The translations under genes and the position numbers were made by a program. Below are positions 17,461 to 26,276 of a stretch of DNA of 64,000 nucleotides, in pieces. This stretch comes from Teichococcus wenyumeiae. Lineage in GTDB: Bacteria; Pseudomonadota; Alphaproteobacteria; Acetobacterales; Acetobacteraceae. Numbering within the stretch: position 1 is the stretch's first letter; each line of letters opens with the position of its first letter. The stretch is taken from the NCBI RefSeq assembly GCF_003696345.1, contig NZ_RFLX01000008.1, positions 62,001 through 126,000 of the forward strand, in the 5' to 3' direction. A model generated the notes under the pieces. The model was not told the origin of the DNA and did not search any database. It saw only the letters and a list, made by a program, of their open reading frames with translations.

Positions 17461-19095
17461 ATGACAGGAATCACCGCCACCCTGGCCCGGCGCGCGCTGC
17501 TGCCGGCGCTGGCCTTGGTCCTGGGCGGCACCGCCCTGCCCGCCGGCGCGCAGACGCTGCGCATCGCACTCTCCGCCGAGACCACCTCGGCCGACCCGCT
17601 GAACTATTCGCTGACGCCGAACAACAGCCTGCGCCAGCATATCTTCGAAGGGCTGGTGGACCTGGATGCCGACCTCGTCGCGCAGCCCGGCCTGGCCGAG
17701 AGCTGGACGCGGGAGGGCGACCGCGAATGGACCTTCCGGCTGCGCCCGGGCGTGCGCTTCCACAATGGCCAGCCCTTCACGGCGGCCGACGTACTCTTCA
17801 CCTTCTGCCGCGCGCAGAACAACAAGGACGAGGTCGTCCAGTCCTATTCCCGCATCGTGCGACGGCTGGAGAAGGTGGAGGTGCTGGACGAGCGCAGCAT
17901 CCGCGTCACCACCAAGGAGCCGGAGCCGCTGCTGCTGAGCGACATCAGCAACCTGACGATCCTGCCGCAGAGCCTGATCAACCAGACGAAGCTGGACTTC
18001 TCCAAGGGCGAGGATTGCGGCTTCGCCGGCCCCTGGCCTTCCGCCGCGCAGTTCAACGACACTTCCGCCGCCATCGGCACCGGCCCCTACAAGCTGGCCA
18101 GCTACAGCCGCAATGCCACCACCGAGCTGCGGCGCAACGACGACTACTGGGGCCCCAAGCCGCATTGGCAGGTGGTGCGCATGACGCCGGTGACCGCTGC
18201 CGGGCCGCGCCTCGCCGGGCTGCTGGCGGGCGACTACGACGTGATCGAGAGCCCCGCCACCGGCGACCTGCCGCGGCTGCGGGAGAATGCCGGCTTCCGC
18301 ATCACGGCCAAGCCAACCACGCGGCAGATCTTCATCCAGCTCGATACCGGCCGCAGCCCCAGCCCCTTCATCAATGGCGGCCAGGGCAAGAACCCGCTGC
18401 AGGACGCACGGGTGCGGCAGGCGCTGTCCCTGGCCATCGACCGCAAGGCGATCGAGAGCCGGGTGATGGACGGCATCGCCCTGCCCGCGGCGCAGTTCCT
18501 GCCGGATGGCATGGCGGGCACCATCCCCGGCCTGCCGGTGCTGCCCTATGACCCGGCGAAGGCGAAGGAGTTGCTGAAGCAGGCGGGCTACCCCGACGGC
18601 TTCTCCTTCACCTTCCATGCTACCAACAACCGCTACATCAACGATGCCCGGCTGGCGCAGGTGCTGGCGCAGTTCTGGCAGCGCATCGGCGTGAAGGTGG
18701 AGCTGGATGCCATGCCCTCCTCCGTCTACTTCGGCCGGCGCGGCAAGCGGGAATTCAGCGTCGCCATGGGCGGCTGGGGCTCGGATGCGGCGGAGACGCT
18801 GATGTTCTTCAACGCCTGGCTGATGAGCACGGACCGCGAGCGCGGCCTTGGCACCAGCAACTACGGCGGCTGGTCCGATGCGCGCTTCGATGAGCTGGCC
18901 GGCCGCGCCAAGGTCACCATGGACGAGGCCGCGCGCGTCAAGCTGCTGCAGGAAGCCGGCAAGGTGGCGCTGGAAGAGATGCCGGTGATCCCGGTGCAGT
19001 TCGAAAGCGCGGTCTGGGCCTTCCGCAAGGGCTTGGCCTATCCGGGCCGGGTGGACCAGACCACGATGGCGACCGAGGTCACGGCCGCCGAATAA
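17461..19095 (+). CDS. ABC importer substrate-binding protein, family 5 (second copy)
   Basis: A second periplasmic binding protein of 544 residues, divergent from the importer operon. ATG 17461 begins a Sec-type leader (about 30 residues, ending PAGAQ). Family blocks are present: GLVDLDADLVAQPGLAESW, FHNGQPFTAADVLFTFCRA and IGTGPYKLASYS. It is clearly distinct in sequence from the first copy. The two may feed one transporter with different ligands, since no second permease set is in view. An alpha/beta hydrolase follows 73 bases downstream and may act on the imported compound; that link is inference. Confidence 0.92.
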   Translation: MTGITATLARRALLPALALVLGGTALPAGAQTLRIALSAETTSADPLNYSLTPNNSLRQHIFEGLVDLDADLVAQPGLAESWTREGDREWTFRLRPGVRFHNGQPFTAADVLFTFCRAQNNKDEVVQSYSRIVRRLEKVEVLDERSIRVTTKEPEPLLLSDISNLTILPQSLINQTKLDFSKGEDCGFAGPWPSAAQFNDTSAAIGTGPYKLASYSRNATTELRRNDDYWGPKPHWQVVRMTPVTAAGPRLAGLLAGDYDVIESPATGDLPRLRENAGFRITAKPTTRQIFIQLDTGRSPSPFINGGQGKNPLQDARVRQALSLAIDRKAIESRVMDGIALPAAQFLPDGMAGTIPGLPVLPYDPAKAKELLKQAGYPDGFSFTFHATNNRYINDARLAQVLAQFWQRIGVKVELDAMPSSVYFGRRGKREFSVAMGGWGSDAAETLMFFNAWLMSTDRERGLGTSNYGGWSDARFDELAGRAKVTMDEAARVKLLQEAGKVALEEMPVIPVQFESAVWAFRKGLAYPGRVDQTTMATEVTAAE

Positions 19096-19168
19096 CGCCG
19101 CGCCACGCGCCGCCGGGCCTTCCGCCCGCTCGGCGCGCCCGCATCTGCCCCTTCAGCAGGACTGTTCC

Positions 19169-20065
19169 ATGAGCTTTGCCGATATCCTGGCCCAGGCGCT
19201 CGCCGCCCCCGGCCGCAATGCCATTCCCTTCACCGACGAGGCCGGCGAACCCACGCGCCCGCTGGTGCTGCATACCTACCGCCCGGCGAATTTCACGCCG
19301 GACAGCCCGGTGGTGCTGGTGCAGCACGGCATGAACCGCAATGGCGACGAATACCGCGACTTCTGGATTCCGGCGGCCGACAAGCACGGGCTGCTGATCG
19401 TGGCGCCCAATTTCGACAACGAGCATTATCCGGGCGCCGAGGTCTACAACAACGGCCATGTCCTGCTGAAGGACGGCACGGTGCAGCCGCGCGAGAAGTG
19501 GGGCTACGCCGTGCCCGCGCGCGTCTTCGCCTGGCTGCAACAGGCCGGCATCACGCGGCGGCAGAAGGCTTATTTCTACGGCCACTCGGCGGGCGGGCAG
19601 TTCGGCCACCGCATGGCCTCCACCCAGCCGCTGGATGTCTTCGAGGCCATCGCGGTCGGCAATCCCGGCTGGTACACGCTGCCGACGCTGGAGAAGGATT
19701 TCCCGGACGGCCTCGGCGGCATCGGCCTGGGCGAGGCGGAGCTGCTGCGCCTGCTGGCCTTCCCGCTGCTGATCCTGGCGGGCGAGCAGGATATCGAGAC
19801 CTCCGGCCCCAGCCTGCCGGCCAATGCCGGCGCCATCGCGCAGGGGCCGCACCGCTTCGCGCGGGCGCATAACTACCTGGCCGCCGGGCAGGCCGAGGCC
19901 GCGCGGCGTGGCGTGGCCTGCAACTGGACGCTGGTGCCGGTGCCGCATATCGGCCACGACGGCGATGTCATCTCCCGCGTCTGCGCCAGCCTGTGGTTCG
20001 ACAAGGCCATGACGGACGACGCCACCCTGCGCTCCTGGGCCAAGGGCGGCGCCGGCGCGCTGTAA
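19169..20065 (+). CDS. Alpha/beta hydrolase
   Basis: A 298-residue serine hydrolase. The nucleophile elbow GHSAGG puts the catalytic Ser at about residue 140. An oxyanion-loop HGMNRNGDEY follows the second strand, and PHIGHDG near the end supplies the probable catalytic His. The overall pattern resembles the PHB-depolymerase/feruloyl-esterase-like group, but no secretion signal is visible, so it should act in the cytoplasm. It lies downstream of the second peptide-type binding protein and may share its transcript. A stem-loop follows it. Confidence 0.82.
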   Translation: MSFADILAQALAAPGRNAIPFTDEAGEPTRPLVLHTYRPANFTPDSPVVLVQHGMNRNGDEYRDFWIPAADKHGLLIVAPNFDNEHYPGAEVYNNGHVLLKDGTVQPREKWGYAVPARVFAWLQQAGITRRQKAYFYGHSAGGQFGHRMASTQPLDVFEAIAVGNPGWYTLPTLEKDFPDGLGGIGLGEAELLRLLAFPLLILAGEQDIETSGPSLPANAGAIAQGPHRFARAHNYLAAGQAEAARRGVACNWTLVPVPHIGHDGDVISRVCASLWFDKAMTDDATLRSWAKGGAGAL

Positions 20066-20074
20066 GGCGCGCCA

Positions 20075-20114
20075 GCCGGTGGTGGGGCGCGGATATGGCG
20101 CACCCGCCACCGGC
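20075..20114 (+). terminator. Stem-loop between the hydrolase and crtI
   Basis: Perfect 8-bp arms GCCGGTGG / CCACCGGC separated by 24 bases that hold a further GCGC/GCGC pair. It starts ten bases after the hydrolase stop. No U-tract, so it is only a possible boundary between the transport locus and the carotenoid genes. Confidence 0.4.
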
Positions 20115-20242
20115 GCCGGCGGAAACCCCCAGCACGATGCGTGGCGGGCCGCTTGGCGAAGGGGAGACCCCCTCTATATGAACCTGATGATCCATCCTCC
20201 CCGCCGCGCCGCAACGCGCACCGCCCCCACGCGCGCCCCGCG

Positions 20243-21736
20243 ATGAACGTCGTGACGCGGCCGCGCACGGCGGTCATCGGCTCCGGCTTCGGCGGGCTGG
20301 CCCTGGCCATCCGGCTGCAATCCGCCGGCCATGACGTCACCCTGCTGGAGAAGCGCGACAAACCCGGCGGCCGCGCCTATGTCTATGAACAGGACGGCTT
20401 CACCTTCGATGGCGGCCCCACCGTCATCACCGACCCCGGCTGCCTGGAGGAGCTGTTCGCCCTCTCCGGCCGCCGCATGTCGGATTACATCGAGATGCTG
20501 CCGGTCAGCCCCTTCTACCAGCTCTGCTGGGAAGACGGCTTCCGCTTCGACTACGTGAACGACCAGGCGGCGCTGGACGCGCAGATCGCCGCCAAGTCGC
20601 CGGCCGATGTGGAAGGCTACCGCCGCTTCCTGCGCTATTCCGAGGAGCTGCTGCAGGAAGGCTACATCAAGCTGGGCTCAAAACCCTTCCTGGATTTCGC
20701 CAGCATGGTGCGCGTGGCGCCGCAGCTTGTGCGGCTGCGCGCCGACCGCACCGTCTATGGCATGGTTTCCCGCTTCATCCGGAATGAGCATCTGCGGCAG
20801 GCCTTCTCCTTCCATTCCCTGCTGGTGGGCGGCGATCCTTTCGCCACTTCCTCGATCTATGCGCTGATCCATGCGCTGGAACGACGCTGGGGCGTCTGGT
20901 TCCCGCGCGGCGGCACCGGCGCGCTGGTGCGGGCGTTGGTAAAACTCTTCGAGGATCTGGGCGGCACCATCCGCTGCGGCGCCGAGGTGGCGCGGATCGA
21001 GACACAGGGGCCGCGCGCCACCGGCATCCGCTGCGCCGATGGCTGGCATGGCCAATTCGACAATGTCGCCAGCAATGCCGATGTGATGCACACCTACGCG
21101 CGCCTGCTGGAAGGCACGCCGCGCGGGCAGGCGGCGGCGCGCAAGCTGGCACGCAAGCGCTGGTCCATGTCGCTCTTCGTGATCTATTTCGGGCTGCGGG
21201 GCGAGCGACGGGACCTGCGGCACCACATGGTGCTCTTCGGTGCCCGCTACCGCGAGCTGATCCGGGAGATCTTCCGCGGCAGCGCATTGCCCGAGGATTT
21301 TTCCCTCTACCTGCATGCGCCGAGCGTGACGGACCCAAGCCTCGCGCCGCCGGGGCACAGCGCCTATTACGTGCTCTCCCCCGTGCCGCATCTCGGCAAC
21401 GCGCCGATCGACTGGTCGGTGGAAGGCCCGCGCTACCGCGACCGCATCCTGGATTACCTTGATGAACGCTACATTCCCGGGTTGAAGCGCGACCTCGTCA
21501 CCAGCCATATCCTGACGCCGGATGGCTTCCGGGACGATCTGAACAGCCACCACGGTTCCGCCTTCTCGCTGGAACCGGTGCTGACGCAATCGGCTTTCTT
21601 CCGCACGCACAACCGCGACGATGTCATCCGCAACCTGTATTTCGTCGGCGCCGGCACGCATCCGGGCGCGGGCGTGCCGGGCGTGGTGGGCTCCGCCAAG
21701 GCCACGGCGGGGCTGATGCTGGAGGGCATGCCATGA
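20243..21736 (+). CDS. crtI: Phytoene desaturase
   Basis: FAD-dependent desaturase converting phytoene to lycopene in four steps. The 497 residues start at ATG 20243 with the dinucleotide-binding VIGSGFGGLALAIRLQSAGH and the extension EKRDKPGGRAYVYEQDGFTFD. The C-terminal FAD block LYFVGAGTHPGAGVPGV is the CrtI signature. A longer open frame upstream lacks family similarity. It overlaps crtB by four bases (ATGA), the usual crtI-crtB arrangement. Confidence 0.96.
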   Translation: MNVVTRPRTAVIGSGFGGLALAIRLQSAGHDVTLLEKRDKPGGRAYVYEQDGFTFDGGPTVITDPGCLEELFALSGRRMSDYIEMLPVSPFYQLCWEDGFRFDYVNDQAALDAQIAAKSPADVEGYRRFLRYSEELLQEGYIKLGSKPFLDFASMVRVAPQLVRLRADRTVYGMVSRFIRNEHLRQAFSFHSLLVGGDPFATSSIYALIHALERRWGVWFPRGGTGALVRALVKLFEDLGGTIRCGAEVARIETQGPRATGIRCADGWHGQFDNVASNADVMHTYARLLEGTPRGQAAARKLARKRWSMSLFVIYFGLRGERRDLRHHMVLFGARYRELIREIFRGSALPEDFSLYLHAPSVTDPSLAPPGHSAYYVLSPVPHLGNAPIDWSVEGPRYRDRILDYLDERYIPGLKRDLVTSHILTPDGFRDDLNSHHGSAFSLEPVLTQSAFFRTHNRDDVIRNLYFVGAGTHPGAGVPGVVGSAKATAGLMLEGMP

Positions 21737-22659
21737 CCGATGCGGTGGTGGAGGCCGGCGAGGCCTCGATCCGCACCGGCTCCAAGAGCTTCGCGATCGC
21801 CTCGCGCCTCTTCGGGCGCGAGATGCGCGAGGATGCCTGGATGCTCTACGCCTGGTGCCGCCATTGCGACGATGTGGTGGATGGGCAGGTCGCCGGCTTC
21901 GCGGCCGGCCAGAACAGCGGCGAGACGCCGCAGCAGCGGCTGGACGCGCTGTTCATGCAGACACGCCGGGCCCTTTCCGGCACGCCGATGCCGGACCCGG
22001 TCTTCACCGGCTTCGCCCGCGTCGCCGCGCGGCACCGCATTCCGCAGCGCTACCCGCTGGAACTGCTCCAGGGCTTCGCGATGGATGTGGAGGGCGCACA
22101 ATACCGCACGCTCGATGACACGCTGCGCTACAGCTACCATGTGGCTGGCGTGGTCGGCATCATGATGGCGCTGGTGATGGGCGTGCCGCCGGAAGCGGAG
22201 GATACGCTGGACCGCGCCTGCGACCTCGGCCTCGGCTTCCAGCTCACCAACATCGCGCGGGACGTGCTGGACGATGCCGCGCTGGGCCGCATCTACCTGC
22301 CGGCGGAGTGGCTGGCGGAAGCCGGCATCCCGCCGGAGGAGATCGCCGACCCGCGCCATCGCGCGGCGCTGGCCGGCGTCGCCACCCGGCTGCTGGATGC
22401 GGCGGAGCCTTTTTACGATTCAGCCTTTGCCGGGCTGGCGGCTTTGCCGCCGCGCGCCGCCTGGGCGGTGGCCACGGCGCGCGGCGTGTACCGCGAAATC
22501 GGCACCCGCCTGCGCATCCAGGGCGCCGCCGGCTGGGACCGGCGGGTGGTGGTGCCGAAGCACCGCAAGCTGTGGCATGTCGGTGCCGGCGGCATGGCGG
22601 CGCTTACGGCCCGTCGGGCAGCGCCGCCTCGGCGGCCGGATCTGTGGCGCCGGCCCTGA
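21733..22659 (+). CDS. crtB: Phytoene synthase
   Basis: Condenses two geranylgeranyl diphosphates into phytoene, the first committed carotenoid step. In 308 residues both aspartate-rich Mg sites are visible: CRHCDDVVDG and NIARDVLDDAALGRIYLP. FAMDVEGAQY and the final KLWHVGAGGMAAL are typical of bacterial CrtB. It is coupled to crtI by overlapping stop and start. Its last 56 bases overlap, tail to tail, the end of crtZ on the other strand. Confidence 0.96.
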   Translation: MTDAVVEAGEASIRTGSKSFAIASRLFGREMREDAWMLYAWCRHCDDVVDGQVAGFAAGQNSGETPQQRLDALFMQTRRALSGTPMPDPVFTGFARVAARHRIPQRYPLELLQGFAMDVEGAQYRTLDDTLRYSYHVAGVVGIMMALVMGVPPEAEDTLDRACDLGLGFQLTNIARDVLDDAALGRIYLPAEWLAEAGIPPEEIADPRHRAALAGVATRLLDAAEPFYDSAFAGLAALPPRAAWAVATARGVYREIGTRLRIQGAAGWDRRVVVPKHRKLWHVGAGGMAALTARRAAPPRRPDLWRRP

Positions 22660-23158
22660 CATCGCCGGGCGCGGTGCCATGCTGTTCCCGCAGGCGCTGC
22701 CGCAGCACCCGCACCGGCGGCGCATAGAGAAAGCCGAAGGAGACGCAGCCATCCTTGCCTTCCACCGCGTGGTGCAGCCGGTGCGCCTGATACAGCCGCT
22801 GCATGTAGCCCCGGCGCGGCACCCAGTGGAAAGGCCAGCGCCGGTGCACCAGCCCGTCATGCACCACGAAATACAGGAAGCCGTAGGTGGCCATGCCGAT
22901 GCCCAGCCAGAACAGGCCCCGGTGCTCCGGGTCCAGCCACATCAGCAGCAGCGAGAAGCCGGCGAAGACCACGGCATAGAGGTCGTTGCGTTCCCACCAG
23001 CCGTCATGCGCCTCATGATGGGATTTGTGCCAGCCCCAGCCCCAGCCATGCATCAGGTAGCGATGCGCCAGATAGGCCACCAGTTCCATGCCGAGCACGG
23101 TGCCGAGGACGATGCCCGCCGGCAGCAGCCAAGAGAACGAGAAGAAAGCTTCGGCCAA
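22604..23158 (-). CDS. crtZ: Beta-carotene 3-hydroxylase
   Basis: Membrane di-iron hydroxylase that adds 3-OH groups to beta-ionone rings, giving zeaxanthin or, with CrtW, astaxanthin. The 184 residues contain the four histidine boxes HRYLMH, HKSHHEAH, HDGLVH and HRLHH between hydrophobic segments. The C-terminus after HRLHH is about 15 residues longer than I would expect and is Ala/Pro/Asp-rich. That extension is encoded by the DNA that overlaps the end of crtB. It is divergent from crtX (47 bases between starts). Confidence 0.95.
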   Translation of the reverse strand: MAEAFFSFSWLLPAGIVLGTVLGMELVAYLAHRYLMHGWGWGWHKSHHEAHDGWWERNDLYAVVFAGFSLLLMWLDPEHRGLFWLGIGMATYGFLYFVVHDGLVHRRWPFHWVPRRGYMQRLYQAHRLHHAVEGKDGCVSFGFLYAPPVRVLRQRLREQHGTAPGDVRAGATDPAAEAALPDGP

Positions 23159-23205
23159 GTCGGCCTCCCTGTGCTGAACCGGCTGCCGGCATATAGGGAG
23201 GCTTG

Positions 23206-24468
23206 ATGCGCCCCGCCATCATCCTGGCCACCTTCGAAGGCGGCGGGCATGTCACCCCCGCCGCGCAATTCGCCCGCCGCCTGCAGGCAGATGGTGCCGC
23301 CCTGCGCTTCGTCAGCGACGAGGCCAGCCGCGCCGCCGCCGCCGGCCTGCCCTTCCAGCCCTGGCGCCGCGCCCCCAACCGGCAGCCGGGGGCCGAGGCC
23401 GCCGCGCCGCTGCGGGACCATCTGCGCGCCTTCTGGCCCCCTGCCCTGGTGCGCAGCCTTTGCGAGGAAGTGATCTGCGCCCCCGCCCTGGCCTATGCCG
23501 AGGACCTGCTGGCCATGCTGCGGGAGGAACCCGCCGACCTCATCATCTGCAACGAGCTGCTGCTGGGCGCCATGCTGGCGGGGGAGAAGGCCGGGGTGCC
23601 GGTGGTTTCCTTTTCCGCCAATATCTGGCCCTACCCGACGCGGACGGACCTGCCGCCCTTCGGCCCTGGCTTCCGCTCCGGCAGCCAGGAATGGCACAGC
23701 CGCCGCGACACCTTCGCCCGCGACTGGACCTTTTCGCTCTACGATACCGGCCTGCCGGCGCTGAACGCCGCCCGCGCCGCACTCGGCCTGCCGCCGCTGG
23801 CGCATGTGCTGGACCAGTTGCAGATGCTGCGACTGTCGCTGCTGGCCACTGCCCAGGCCTTCGATTTCGGGCTGGACAGCGTGCCGGAGCCCTTCGCCTA
23901 TGCCGGGCCGCTGCTGGAAACGCCCCCTTGGGCGGGGCGCTGGCAGCCCGCGCGGCCCGGCCTGCCGCATGTGCTGATCTCCTTCAGCAGCACCCAGATG
24001 GGCCAGCGGGGGGCGCTGCGGCGTTGCATCGCGGCGCTGCGCGGCCTGCCCGTGCGCGGGGTGCTGACCCTGGGCCCGGCGGTGGAGCCGGAGAGCCTGC
24101 CGGCGGCCGAACACGTGGAGATCCTGCGCGGCGCGGCGCATGACGACATCCTGCCCCATTGCGCCGCCGCCATCGTGCAGGGCGGGCATGGCTCCGTCAT
24201 CCGGCCGCTGCTGCATGGCGTGCCGCTGCTCTGCCTGCCGCTGGGGCGCGACAATGCCGACAATGCGGCGCGGGTGGCGCAAGCCGGCGCCGGGCTGGTG
24301 CGCGGCGGCCGCGCGTCGGCCTGGCGCATCCGCCGAGCGCTGCGGCCTTTGCTGGAACAGCCGCATTACCGCGATGCCGCCCGGCGGCTCGGCCAGGCCA
24401 TCGCGGCGGAGATGGACGGGGGCGCCGCCGCCTCAGCCCGCGTGCTGGCCATCGCACGGCAGGACTGA
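23206..24468 (+). CDS. crtX: Carotenoid (zeaxanthin-type) glycosyltransferase
   Basis: GT1-family glycosyltransferase of 420 residues. ATG 23206 is preceded by AGGGAG. The N-terminal ATFEGGGHVTPAAQFARRLQ matches the acceptor-domain opening of CrtX/UGT-like enzymes. The donor-binding C-terminal motif reads CAAAIVQGGHGSVIRPLLHGVPLLCLPLGRDNADNA. The usual GGxGT is thus changed to GGHGS. Its position inside the crt cluster suggests glucosylation of the xanthophyll hydroxyls. A different acceptor sugar lipid cannot be excluded. The last 36 bases overlap crtE tail to tail. Confidence 0.85.
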   Translation: MRPAIILATFEGGGHVTPAAQFARRLQADGAALRFVSDEASRAAAAGLPFQPWRRAPNRQPGAEAAAPLRDHLRAFWPPALVRSLCEEVICAPALAYAEDLLAMLREEPADLIICNELLLGAMLAGEKAGVPVVSFSANIWPYPTRTDLPPFGPGFRSGSQEWHSRRDTFARDWTFSLYDTGLPALNAARAALGLPPLAHVLDQLQMLRLSLLATAQAFDFGLDSVPEPFAYAGPLLETPPWAGRWQPARPGLPHVLISFSSTQMGQRGALRRCIAALRGLPVRGVLTLGPAVEPESLPAAEHVEILRGAAHDDILPHCAAAIVQGGHGSVIRPLLHGVPLLCLPLGRDNADNAARVAQAGAGLVRGGRASAWRIRRALRPLLEQPHYRDAARRLGQAIAAEMDGGAAASARVLAIARQD

Positions 24469-25383
24469 GCCGTTCGGAAAGGGCAGGATCGCGGTCATCT
24501 CGTCCAGCAGGGCTTCCAACACGCAGGCGGGGCCGCCGGGCCAGGCGACTTCCTGGCGCGCCTGATCCAGATGCTCCTCCACCCGCCGCCGCGCCACTTC
24601 CAGGCCGCAGAGCGAGATCAGGGTGGCCTTGTTGCCGTCCTGCCGCACATCCTTGCCGGCCATCTGCGCCGTGGCCGTGGCATCCAGCAGGTCGTCCAGC
24701 GTCTGGAAGGCCAGCCCCAGGTGGCGGCCGAAGCGGCGCATGGCCGCCACGCCTTCCTCCGAGGCATGGCTCAGCACGGCACCGGCCTCCAGCGCCGCGA
24801 CAAAGAGCACCCCGGTCTTCTGGTGGTTCAGCAGGTCCACGTCGCCGGTGGCGGCGGGGCCATGGCGGTCATGCAGGTCCCGCTCCTGCCCGCCGACCAG
24901 CCCCTGCGGGCCCACTGCCTGCACCAGCAGCGTGACCAGCCGCAGCCGCACCGCATCCGATACGCCCGGCAGTGCGGCCATCACGCCATAGCCCTGGTTG
25001 AGCAGGGCGATGGCGGCCAGGATGGCGGTATCCTCGCCAAAGGCGCGATGCGTCGCCGGCTTGCCGCGCCGCAGCTCGGCATCGTCCATGCAGGGCAGGT
25101 CGTCCAGCACCAGGGATGCGGTGTGGACCATCTCCACCGCGCAGCCTGCTTCCAGCGCCGCCGCCTCGTCCCCGCCGAAGCGGCGGGCGGCCAGCAGGGT
25201 CAGCAGGGGCCGCAGCCGCTTGCCGGGTCCTACCAGTGCGTGGCGCATGGCACCGTGCAGCCGCTGGGGCGATTCCTCCACGCCGGGCAGCAGCATCTGC
25301 AGCCGCGCCGCGATCATGCCCCGCAGGGGCGCGAAATCGACCACCGCCGGTGCTGGCGGGCGGAGGGTGGAGGCGATGCTCAA
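24433..25383 (-). CDS. crtE: Geranylgeranyl diphosphate synthase
   Basis: Trans-prenyltransferase that elongates FPP to GGPP for CrtB. About 316 residues. The first aspartate-rich motif is LVLDDLPCMDDAE and the second LAFQTLDDLLDAT; GPGKRLRPLLTLL and HQKTG are further family blocks. The start is uncertain. TTG 25383 (giving LSIASTL) keeps a plausible N-terminal helix, while ATG 25317 is the first ATG and would give 294 residues. The motif set alone does not separate a C15 from a C20 synthase; the crt context favours GGPP. Confidence 0.9.
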   Translation of the reverse strand: MSIASTLRPPAPAVVDFAPLRGMIAARLQMLLPGVEESPQRLHGAMRHALVGPGKRLRPLLTLLAARRFGGDEAAALEAGCAVEMVHTASLVLDDLPCMDDAELRRGKPATHRAFGEDTAILAAIALLNQGYGVMAALPGVSDAVRLRLVTLLVQAVGPQGLVGGQERDLHDRHGPAATGDVDLLNHQKTGVLFVAALEAGAVLSHASEEGVAAMRRFGRHLGLAFQTLDDLLDATATAQMAGKDVRQDGNKATLISLCGLEVARRRVEEHLDQARQEVAWPGGPACVLEALLDEMTAILPFPNGSVLPCDGQHAG

Positions 25384-25537
25384 GCGGCGTACCGCATGCT
25401 GAGGGTCCTGTTCGCTGCGGCACCTTCGGCGGTTGGCACCTGTCGGGGTCGGTCTGGCACCCTCCCCGTGCCTCAGGGCCGCGGGGGGACGTTCTTTCCT
25501 ACTTGGCGGCGTTTTCCGAATTGGTAAGGGCCTGACA

Positions 25538-26221
25538 TCACGCCGCCGACATCCGCCAGGCCCGCACCGCCTCCAGCGGGTGCAGCAGCATGATGGTGCC
25601 GATCGCGAGGCTATCATGGATGATGAAGGCCAGCGCCACCTCGATGGCGAGGCCCAGCGCCAGCGCGCGCTTCCAGCCCAGCCGGAAGCCCAGCCAGCAG
25701 CCCGCCACCACGCAGAGCATATCGCCCGTGGCATTCAGCAAGGTATCGCCGCCATAGCTGGGATCGGCGCCGGAGGTGCCGTAGCGGGCGATCATGAAGG
25801 GCGTGTTCTCCGCCACCTCCCATCCCGCCGCCGCCACCAGCGCCACCACCAGAAGCCAGCCCAGAGGCCAGTGGCGGGAGGTCAGCCACAGGATGCCGGC
25901 CCAGATCAGGCCATAGACAAGGTGCAGCAGCGAATACCAGTCCAGGAAGTGCTGCGAGTTGGTCTCGCTCGCCAGGCTGCCGTCCCAGAAGCGCGGCATG
26001 CCTTCCGGCAGCAGCGGCCGGCCGAGTGCCAGCAGGATGCCGTTGGTCAGCAGCAGCAGCACCAGCCCGGTGGCCCAGTAGGCCGGCCAGGGGCAAGGCG
26101 GCGGGGACGGGCGGCGGCGGCGGCGCCAGCGGGCCAGCACGCGCGAAAACACCCCCGGCGACGGCGCCTGGGGTGGCTGGCGGGGCAGGGTCTGAGGTGC
26201 GGCTTCAGCGGTTCGAGGCAC
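25538..26221 (-). CDS. UPF0314 / DUF2585 membrane protein
   Basis: A 227-residue protein with an Arg/Pro-rich N-terminus and about five hydrophobic segments. The UPF0314 hallmarks are present: ETNSQHFLDWYSLLHLVYG, WEVAENTPFMIARYG and YGGDTLLNATGDML, ending with IIHDSLAIGTIMLLHPLEAV. The family's function is unknown. Here it lies between crtY (55 bases upstream) and crtE (about 150 bases downstream), all on the minus strand, so it may be co-transcribed with carotenoid genes. The start is GTG 26221 without a good ribosome-binding site; the first 40 residues are therefore uncertain. Confidence 0.85.
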   Translation of the reverse strand: MPRTAEAAPQTLPRQPPQAPSPGVFSRVLARWRRRRRPSPPPCPWPAYWATGLVLLLLTNGILLALGRPLLPEGMPRFWDGSLASETNSQHFLDWYSLLHLVYGLIWAGILWLTSRHWPLGWLLVVALVAAAGWEVAENTPFMIARYGTSGADPSYGGDTLLNATGDMLCVVAGCWLGFRLGWKRALALGLAIEVALAFIIHDSLAIGTIMLLHPLEAVRAWRMSAA

Positions 26222-26276
26222 GAAGGGCGGTCTGCTGTGAACCCTTCACAACCGCTGGCGGGCGAACTGGTTGCCT

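Noticed and set aside
14936..17464. An 842-codon open frame on the plus strand across the ABC importer genes
   Set aside because: Antisense to a permease and a binding protein with clear family motifs; composition is His/Gln/Arg-rich and no family is recognisable.
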